A DNA stretch of 64,000 bases from Candidatus Defluviilinea gracilis (GTDB lineage Bacteria > Chloroflexota > Anaerolineae > Anaerolineales > Villigracilaceae). Under the pieces are notes generated by a model, which was given only the letters and a program-made list of their open reading frames with translations, made no database searches and was not told where the DNA came from. Shown piece after piece: positions 58,423 to 64,000 of this stretch (within the stretch, counting starts at the first letter, position 1; each line of letters starts with the position of its first letter). Made by a program: the position numbers and the translations under genes. The stretch is from positions 62,001 to 126,000 of the forward strand of contig JADJWS010000003.1 in assembly GCA_016716235.1 (NCBI GenBank). Direction: 5' to 3'.

Positions 58423-60285
58423 TTACGCGATCTGAGGCGTGCCGCTCTTCTTGGGGAACGGCGGCGGGAAGATCTTTTCGAACTCGTCGCGCGTGAGCGA
58501 TTCTGCTTCGATCAGTTTTTGCGCAACCGCATCCAATTCCTTGCGGTATTTGGTGAGCAACTTCCTCGCGAGTTTATAGGATTCATCTACGATCTTGCGA
58601 ACTTCTTGATCGATCTTTTCAGCGACAGCCTCCGAGTAATCGCGCTGTTCTGAAATTTCACGCCCGAGGAAGATCAGTTCCTCTTTTTGCCCGTATAAAA
58701 TGGGACCCATTTCACTGCTCATGCCAAGCCGGGTGACCATCATGCGCGCCATGCGTGTGACTTGCTCGATATCGCCGGATGCGCCGGAGGTGATGTCGTC
58801 AAAGACAATCTCTTCCGCCACGCGCCCGCCCAAACCATACGCCAAATTGGCGAGAAGCTTCTTACGCGAGTGCAGAATACGATCTTCGTCCGGGCGGAAC
58901 CATGTCACCCCGCCAGCCTGCCCGCGCCCGACGATGGTCACTTTTTGGACCGGGTCCGCTTCGGCGATGGCGTTGCCGACGACGGCGTGACCAGCCTCAT
59001 GGTAGGCGATGATGCGTTTCTCTTCATCCGAGATCAAACGCGATTTGCGCTCGGGTCCCATCACGACGCGCTCGATCGCCTCTTCCAGTTCGGGTTGCCC
59101 GATGGATTTTTTGTTGCGGCGGGCGGCGAGAATGGCGCCTTCGTTGACGAGGTTTTCGATATCCGCGCCGACGAAGCCGGGCGTGCCCCGCGCGATTGAT
59201 CCAAGATCAACATTCGGCTCCAGCGGCTTGCCTTTGACGTGAACCTTGAGGATCGCTTCGCGTCCCTTCATATCGGGACGGTCGAGCGTGACGCGGCGGT
59301 CGAAGCGACCGGGACGCAGAAGCGCCGGGTCGAGAATATCGGGACGGTTGGTCGCGGCGATGATGATGACGTTCGTGTCCGTGTCGAACCCGTCCATTTC
59401 GACGAGCATCTGGTTGAGGGTTTGTTCGCGCTCATCGTGCGAGCCGCCCAGCCCCGCCCCACGTTGACGACCGACGGCATCAATTTCGTCCACGAAGACG
59501 ATGCAGGGTGAATGTCGCTTCGCCTGATCGAACAGATCGCGCACGCGGCTCGCGCCCACGCCAACGAACATTTCAACGAACTCGGAACCGGAGATCGAGA
59601 AGAACGGAACGCCCGCCTCACCAGACACTGCCTTCGCAAGCAACGTCTTGCCGGTTCCCGGAGGTCCAACGAGCAGGACGCCCTTCGGAATCCGCGCGCC
59701 TAACTGGATGAACTTCTGCGGTTCTTTCAGGAATTCGACCACTTCCGCCAGCTCTTGCTTGGATTCTTCCGCGCCAGCCACATCCTGAAATGTGACGGTG
59801 GGATGCTCGCCGCTAAACATGCGCGCGCGAGATTTGCCGAAAGACATGGCGGCATTGTTCGAGCCTTGCGCTTGACGGAAGATGAACCACAACACGCCAG
59901 CCATGAATACGACCGGCAAAATGTAGAGCGCGCCGCTCAACAGCCCCGCCCATTGAGATGGCGGCTTGACTTCGATCGTAACGTTGTTCGACGCAAGTTG
60001 TTCCTGCGATACCCCAAGGGCTAACAATTGGGTCACCAGGGGCGAATTAGATTCCTTGTAGGATTCAACCCCGTTTTCATCGCCGTTTCGGTAGATGACC
60101 CGCAAGCGGTCATCGGTGTCGATCACCACGCGGGAAATCTTTCCCGCTTTGATATCATCCGCCAGTTGGTTGATGGTAAGCGAGTTCTCAGACGGGGTCT
60201 CCCGCTGGATCATCATGAATACCATCGCCACCACGGCGGCAATTACGATAAACGTGACCACAAAAGATTGGCTTCTTTGATTCAC
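58423..60285 (-). CDS. ftsH: ATP-dependent zinc metalloprotease FtsH
   Basis: FtsH is a membrane-bound AAA protease that removes misassembled membrane proteins and short-lived regulators. The 620-residue protein has two membrane helices (about residues 8-26 and 117-138) around an extracytoplasmic loop, then Walker A GPPGTGKTLLAKAV (about 207-220), Walker B IVFVDEIDAVG, the second region of homology ATNRPDILDPALLRPGRFDR, and the zinc site HEAGHAVVGNAIAEADP (about 430-446). The C-terminus is short. It appears to be transcribed alone and shares its upstream gap with nothing but a 97-nt spacer before the convergent exonuclease gene. Confidence 0.97.
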   Translation of the reverse strand: MNQRSQSFVVTFIVIAAVVAMVFMMIQRETPSENSLTINQLADDIKAGKISRVVIDTDDRLRVIYRNGDENGVESYKESNSPLVTQLLALGVSQEQLASNNVTIEVKPPSQWAGLLSGALYILPVVFMAGVLWFIFRQAQGSNNAAMSFGKSRARMFSGEHPTVTFQDVAGAEESKQELAEVVEFLKEPQKFIQLGARIPKGVLLVGPPGTGKTLLAKAVSGEAGVPFFSISGSEFVEMFVGVGASRVRDLFDQAKRHSPCIVFVDEIDAVGRQRGAGLGGSHDEREQTLNQMLVEMDGFDTDTNVIIIAATNRPDILDPALLRPGRFDRRVTLDRPDMKGREAILKVHVKGKPLEPNVDLGSIARGTPGFVGADIENLVNEGAILAARRNKKSIGQPELEEAIERVVMGPERKSRLISDEEKRIIAYHEAGHAVVGNAIAEADPVQKVTIVGRGQAGGVTWFRPDEDRILHSRKKLLANLAYGLGGRVAEEIVFDDITSGASGDIEQVTRMARMMVTRLGMSSEMGPILYGQKEELIFLGREISEQRDYSEAVAEKIDQEVRKIVDESYKLARKLLTKYRKELDAVAQKLIEAESLTRDEFEKIFPPPFPKKSGTPQIA

Positions 60286-60382
60286 TGTGCCTCCAAATAA
60301 TACCGAGCGAGATTATACCAACGAGGGCAGACTGGGAACAGCCTCGCTGGAATCTTTATATGCAACTCTAATAATGTCCCGG

Positions 60383-61144
60383 TCAATCCAAAACCAGTTC
60401 GATCGGGCAATGGTCGGAGCCTGGAATCCCATCATGGACCACGGCATCTTTGACCCGAGAAATCAGGGATTGGGAAATGAGGAAATAATCGATTCGCCAG
60501 CCTACGCCGCGCTGGCGGGCATTGAGTATGTTCGTCCACCACGTGTATTGGATACGATCGGGGTATAGATGACGATATATATCGACAAATCCGTGGTCGA
60601 GGAATTTCTGTATCCATGCCCGCTCCTCTGGCAAGAAACCCGAGGTTTTCTGGTTCGATTTTGAGTTCTTCAAATCCAATGACGTGTGCGCCGTGTTGAA
60701 ATCCCCGGTCAGAATCAACGACTCCCCTCTTTTGCGCAGGTGCGCGCACACTTTTAAAAGAGACGCGTAGAAATCCAGCTTGAAATCCACTCGCTCCCTA
60801 CCCCGAGTCCCGCTTGGAGCGTAGAGATTCAAAAGTCGGAAACCAGGATGAAGGGTGGAAATGACCCGTCCTTCCACATCAAAGCGCCGCCAACCTATTC
60901 CCAATGTCGATTCGAGAGCGGGAGACTTCATCAAAGTAGCCACCCCGCTATAACCGGCCTTGTCCGCTGGGTTCCAAACCGCGTGGTAGCCGGAAAAATT
61001 TCGTTGCTCAGGCGTCAGTTGATCGGGCCGCGCCTTGATCTCTTGCAAACAGACCAGGTCGGGCTTTTGATTCCACACCCAATCCAACGCTCCTTTTCGA
61101 AGGGACGCCCGCAAACCATTGACATTCCATGAGAGTATCTTCAT
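60383..61144 (-). CDS. xth: Exodeoxyribonuclease III
   Basis: This AP endonuclease and 3'-5' exonuclease acts in base-excision repair. The 253-residue protein has the EEP-family motifs in order: MKILSWNVNGLRA (1-13), VCLQEIKA (about residues 31-38) with the metal-binding Glu, RIDYFLIS, LTGDFNTAH (about 146-154) and the C-terminal GSDHCPIELVLD with the catalytic Asp-His pair. It lies back to back with the receiver gene (39-nt gap). The start is at the ATG at 61144. Confidence 0.95.
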   Translation of the reverse strand: MKILSWNVNGLRASLRKGALDWVWNQKPDLVCLQEIKARPDQLTPEQRNFSGYHAVWNPADKAGYSGVATLMKSPALESTLGIGWRRFDVEGRVISTLHPGFRLLNLYAPSGTRGRERVDFKLDFYASLLKVCAHLRKRGESLILTGDFNTAHTSLDLKNSKSNQKTSGFLPEERAWIQKFLDHGFVDIYRHLYPDRIQYTWWTNILNARQRGVGWRIDYFLISQSLISRVKDAVVHDGIPGSDHCPIELVLD

Positions 61145-61183
61145 AACCTTTGCTTTATGGTAAACTCTTTGAGAGATTTGGCG

Positions 61184-61573
61184 ATGAACACAAAAGCAAA
61201 ATCAATACTGTGCATTGAAGATGAAGCTGAAATGATCGACTTGATGCGGCTGATCCTGGGCCGCAGGGGATATGATGTCAAAGGAGCGATCAGCGGCATG
61301 GAGGGATTGAAGATGATCCGCGAGCACGCTCCAGACCTGATCTTGCTCGATTTAATGATGCCCGAAATGGACGGCTGGGAAGTATATCAGCAAATCAAAG
61401 CGGACGAAAAAATGAAGGGGACGCCGGTCATCGTGGTCACGGCGAAAGCGCAAAGCATCGACCGCGTGCTGGGGCTTCACATCGCCAAAGTGGACGACTA
61501 CATCGCCAAACCGTTCAGCCCCCAAGAATTACTCACCAGTGTGGAAAAAGTTCTCAACAAACCCAAAGAGTGA
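61184..61573 (+). CDS. Stand-alone response regulator receiver
   Basis: This 129-residue single-domain receiver is the phosphoacceptor of a two-component system. Acidic pocket IEDEAEM (residues 11-17), the phosphorylated Asp in LILLDLMMPEMDGWE (about 50-64), Thr in VIVVTAKAQ and Lys in DDYIAKPFSP are all present. There is no output domain, so it would act by protein contact. No histidine kinase is in the window. An ATG nine codons upstream is a possible alternative. Its stop overlaps a possible GTG start of the DUF192 gene. Confidence 0.88.
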   Translation: MNTKAKSILCIEDEAEMIDLMRLILGRRGYDVKGAISGMEGLKMIREHAPDLILLDLMMPEMDGWEVYQQIKADEKMKGTPVIVVTAKAQSIDRVLGLHIAKVDDYIAKPFSPQELLTSVEKVLNKPKE

Positions 61574-61605
61574 ACCAGCGCGCCAGGACGATCTTTTCAA
61601 TCTTC

Positions 61606-61980
61606 ATGCCCCGCCAAATTTACGTTCTCAATAAAACCAAGCCAGCAGACTCTCCTCACCCGCGCGTCTCATACTGCGACACCTTCCTCACCCAACTACG
61701 CGGATTCACCTTCCGCGCGCGCCTCTCGCCCGACGTGGGGCTGATTCTCGTTGGCAACCGAAACTCCCGCCTCGATTCGTCCATCCACATGCTGTTCGTC
61801 GCTTTCGATTTGACCGTGGTCTGGATCGACTCGAACATGGAAGTTGTGGATAAAGTCCTTGCGCGCTCATGGCGTCCCGCCTATTTGTCCAAACGACCGG
61901 CACAGTATGTGCTTGAAATCCATCCGCAGCGGTACGACGAATTCGCTGTTGGAGATCTTGTGGAATTCAAAGATGCCTGA
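61606..61980 (+). CDS. DUF192 family protein
   Basis: This 124-residue small beta-rich protein of the DUF192 family has family-like segments: TFRARLSPDVGLILVGNRN, the IHMLFVAFDLTVVWIDSNME strands (about residues 57-76) and the C-terminal VLEIHPQRYDEFAVGDLVEF. Its role is unknown. The start is unsure: GTG at 61570 overlaps the previous stop and adds 12 residues, while ATG at 61606 gives the expected family start. It overlaps the next gene by 8 nt, so the two are translationally coupled. Confidence 0.75.
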   Translation: MPRQIYVLNKTKPADSPHPRVSYCDTFLTQLRGFTFRARLSPDVGLILVGNRNSRLDSSIHMLFVAFDLTVVWIDSNMEVVDKVLARSWRPAYLSKRPAQYVLEIHPQRYDEFAVGDLVEFKDA

Positions 61981-63373
61981 ACGCCTGGCGCGAATTTTAT
62001 TCGCCGCGCTTTTTATTTTTATCGCATCGGTTCGCCCTGTTTCTGCGCAAACCGAGGGACCTGTTTACATTGTGCAACCCGGCGATACGTTATTTGCCAT
62101 TGCGGGCAGGTTTAACCTTTCAGTCAACGATCTCATTGAAGCAAACCCATCTGTTGACCCGGGCAGTCTCGCGGTCGGGCAGGAACTCGTCATTCCAGGG
62201 CTGGAGGGATTGACCGGCAGACTGGAAACCGAAGTGGTGACCTTCGGCGACTCGCTGCGGAGTCTCCTCCGCAGGACGCAAGTTTCGAGCGATCACCTGA
62301 GAAGGCTGAACCACCTCATCAGCCCAAGCGAACTCTATGTGGGGATCAATTTAATTCTTCCGGTTCAGGACGATCAAGCCTCCTTCTCCTCGAGGCTTTC
62401 ACCGGCGCCCGCCGAGTCACTGTTTGAAATGGCAATCAAACAAGGGAGCGATTCATGGACTCTGTCATCCATCAATAAACTGGGTGGAACGTGGGCGGCT
62501 TTGCCCGGCGATGTTCTGTATTCGCCCACCGTCAGTGGACAGCCATCGTCCAACGCCAGCGAGCTCCCATCGGGCATTTTGAGCGCGAGCATTTCCCCTC
62601 TTCCCATTCAACAAGGATCAACCGAAGTCATCCGCGTGCGCACCGCGGGAGACACCCCCGTTTCGGCAATACTTGTGGATAAGCCTTTGCAATTTTTCAG
62701 CGAGGACGGGGATCAGGTGGCTCTACAAGGCATCCATGCCCTGTTGGAACCGGGTCTGTATCCCCTGAAAATTCAAACGATCCTGTCGGATGGCAGCGCG
62801 CAGTCCTTTGAGCAAATGGTGGTTGTAACCTCGGGAAATTATTTTGAAGAAGAACTTATTGTCGATCCCGCGACGATCGACCCGTTGGCGACAGAGCCGG
62901 AAAATAACACCATCCTTTCGGTGGTGGCTCCAACTACGCCTGTCAGATATTGGAGCGGGCAATTCACAGCGCCCGCCGTGTACCCGGACCAATTCACCTC
63001 TTATTTTGGCACTCGGCGTATCTATCACGGATCGGGAACGGATCAGACAATTCAGGGATTTCACAGCGGGCTTGATTTCTCCGGCGGCGAAGGACTCCAG
63101 ATCTTCGCGCCGGCTCCGGGTCGCGTGGTATTTGCCGCGCCATTAACAGTGCGCGGCAACGCGACGATCATTGACCACGGCTGGGGGGTATACAGTGGCT
63201 TTTGGCATCAATCCGAAATCTTGGTAAGTGTGGGAGACTTCGTCGAACAGGGACAGGTAATCGGCTTGGTCGGCGGCACGGGCCGAGTCACGGGACCGCA
63301 CCTGCATTGGGAGGTGTGGGTAAACGGCGCGCAGGTGAATCCGTTGGAATGGTTGAATCAGGCTTACCCGTAG
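61973..63373 (+). CDS. LysM and M23-peptidase cell-wall protein
   Basis: This exported protein probably acts on peptidoglycan. The 466-residue product has a signal peptide (about residues 1-26, ending PVSA-QTEG), a LysM module (about 32-77, YIVQPGDTLFAIAGRFNLSV), a weaker second LysM-like region (about 80-125) and a long middle domain. At the C-terminus (about 355-460) is an M23 metallopeptidase with GFHSGLDFSG (HxxxD) and GPHLHWEVW (HxH). Both zinc motifs are intact, so it may be an active endopeptidase or an amidase activator. The ATG at 61973 lies inside the end of the DUF192 gene. Confidence 0.92.
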   Translation: MPERLARILFAALFIFIASVRPVSAQTEGPVYIVQPGDTLFAIAGRFNLSVNDLIEANPSVDPGSLAVGQELVIPGLEGLTGRLETEVVTFGDSLRSLLRRTQVSSDHLRRLNHLISPSELYVGINLILPVQDDQASFSSRLSPAPAESLFEMAIKQGSDSWTLSSINKLGGTWAALPGDVLYSPTVSGQPSSNASELPSGILSASISPLPIQQGSTEVIRVRTAGDTPVSAILVDKPLQFFSEDGDQVALQGIHALLEPGLYPLKIQTILSDGSAQSFEQMVVVTSGNYFEEELIVDPATIDPLATEPENNTILSVVAPTTPVRYWSGQFTAPAVYPDQFTSYFGTRRIYHGSGTDQTIQGFHSGLDFSGGEGLQIFAPAPGRVVFAAPLTVRGNATIIDHGWGVYSGFWHQSEILVSVGDFVEQGQVIGLVGGTGRVTGPHLHWEVWVNGAQVNPLEWLNQAYP

Positions 63374-63437
63374 AAGATGCGTTGCGCTCCCCTTCTGTTT
63401 ATGCTACACTACCTCGCAGAGTATTTATGAGGCGCAC

Positions 63438-63941
63438 ATGTCGAACCCGACCATTGTCACGTTCTTGAAGCAAAGCGATATTTTTTTTCAACTCACGCCA
63501 ACTCAATTGGAACTGGTGGCAAACCTTTGCCAGGAAGCCACCTTTCAAAAGAACGACCTGGTCTTCAAGGAAAATTCGACCAGCAAGGAATTATATGTGA
63601 TCGCCCAGGGCGAGGTGGATATTTTCGTTGACCCGGCGTTAGTCTCTGCGGAAGATGAGAGCCGCGAAAACCAGGTGATCGCCACACTGCGACGCGGGCA
63701 ATCGTTTGGCGAAGTGGCGTTGGTAGACGAGGGCTTGCGATCTGCCTCCGCGTGCGCCACGCAAAACGATACTCGACTCTTGATTATTCCCCGCGACAAA
63801 CTCGTCATGTTGTGCGAAACCTATCCGCAACTTGGGTATCGCCTGATGTACAATCTGTCTGCGGACCTTGCCATGAAGATCCGTAACACCGACTTGCGAA
63901 TCCGCGAACAGTTGCTGTATAAACCGCAAGACAAAAACTAA
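63438..63941 (+). CDS. Cyclic nucleotide-binding domain protein without DNA-binding domain
   Basis: This 167-residue protein consists of one CRP-like sensor domain. FFQLTPTQLELVANLCQEAT begins the N-terminal helix, and KELYVIAQGEVDIFV and RRGQSFGEVALVDEGLRSAS (about residues 94-113) form the phosphate-binding cassette with the Arg that would contact the phosphate. A C-terminal helix follows (to 167), but no helix-turn-helix is present. It may regulate a partner through protein contact. The ligand (cAMP or cGMP) is an inference. The gene has its own start and lies after the M23 gene on the same strand. Confidence 0.88.
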   Translation: MSNPTIVTFLKQSDIFFQLTPTQLELVANLCQEATFQKNDLVFKENSTSKELYVIAQGEVDIFVDPALVSAEDESRENQVIATLRRGQSFGEVALVDEGLRSASACATQNDTRLLIIPRDKLVMLCETYPQLGYRLMYNLSADLAMKIRNTDLRIREQLLYKPQDKN

Positions 63942-64000
63942 GCGCTGGCGCAACCCCGCACACTTGACCCGATTCCGTATTTGTTTTACCATTAGAATAC

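Noticed and set aside
1..64000. tRNA genes
   Set aside because: No stretch with cloverleaf pairing and a GGTTCGAATCC-type T-loop was recognised by eye in the intergenic gaps; a tRNAscan run would settle it.

Overview
The window looks like a chromosome segment of a Chloroflexota bacterium, most likely class Anaerolineae. The clues are exported proteins with Thr/Pro/Ala-rich linkers (TPTATP, ATEAPA), a BTAD-type regulator fused to an NTPase and repeats, receiver-only and LysM/M23 proteins, and many small palindromic repeats between genes. The taxonomy is an inference from style. No rRNA, tRNA or CRISPR array was recognised.

Layout. 1-5.4 kb (minus strand): an ABC importer (binding lipoprotein and cut-off permease), an AbiEii-like nucleotidyltransferase, an APC permease and a metallophosphoesterase. 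5.6-15.2 kb (minus): asnS, then an accessory patch (anchored sensor-like protein, DUF6036 nucleotidyltransferase pair, duplicated gatB 3' end), then a translation cluster read aspS-gatC-gatA-gatB. 15.5-22.9 kb: small membrane protein, aldo/keto reductase, rnc-smc and an AT-rich zinc-ribbon protein. 23.1-25.5 kb (minus): rpsF-ssb-rpsR-foldase operon. 25.7-33.6 kb: class III aminotransferase, recJ, a BTAD regulator and a RAYT transposase with its palindromes. 33.7-41.4 kb: small membrane proteins, dihaem cytochrome c, an autoregulated XRE operon, tryptophanase, DUF47-Pit phosphate transport and a GH25 lysozyme. 41.5-45.2 kb: a probable 6S RNA, an amine oxidase, a complete ISAs1-family element, and a structured gene-free region. 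45.2-53.8 kb: AraC-MGMT repair protein, EamA exporter, glnA, restriction relics, an AlkX/YcaQ glycosylase, and a TtuA-TtuB tRNA-thiolation pair. 54.0-63.9 kb: glycosyltransferase-yraN-miaA, an acyl-CoA ligase, ftsH, exonuclease III, and a receiver/DUF192/LysM-M23/CNB cluster.

The strongest unexpected signal lies upstream of aspS (14650-14801, minus). A 27-residue leader peptide contains ten consecutive Asn/Asp codons. It is followed by three mutually exclusive pairings that end in a Rho-independent terminator, which is the full architecture of a trp-type attenuator. The first gene downstream is an AspRS with His31 and Gly83, the signature of non-discriminating enzymes, followed by gatCAB, which turns Asp-tRNA(Asn) into Asn-tRNA(Asn). 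The leader would therefore sense exactly the two charged tRNAs the operon makes. Its start codon is only about 3 nt from the expected transcription start, so it looks leaderless.

The second theme is palindromic repeats. One family (base GTA/TAC, apex ACT-AAGT, variable stem) has about nine copies, clusters around a RAYT transposase, and is read as protein in recJ, the BTAD regulator and ttuA. A second family is read into miaA. Other features worth attention are a synonymous-only second copy of the gatB 3' end flanking a two-gene nucleotidyltransferase cassette, and an IS element that separates a strong promoter from a hairpin-rich RNA candidate.
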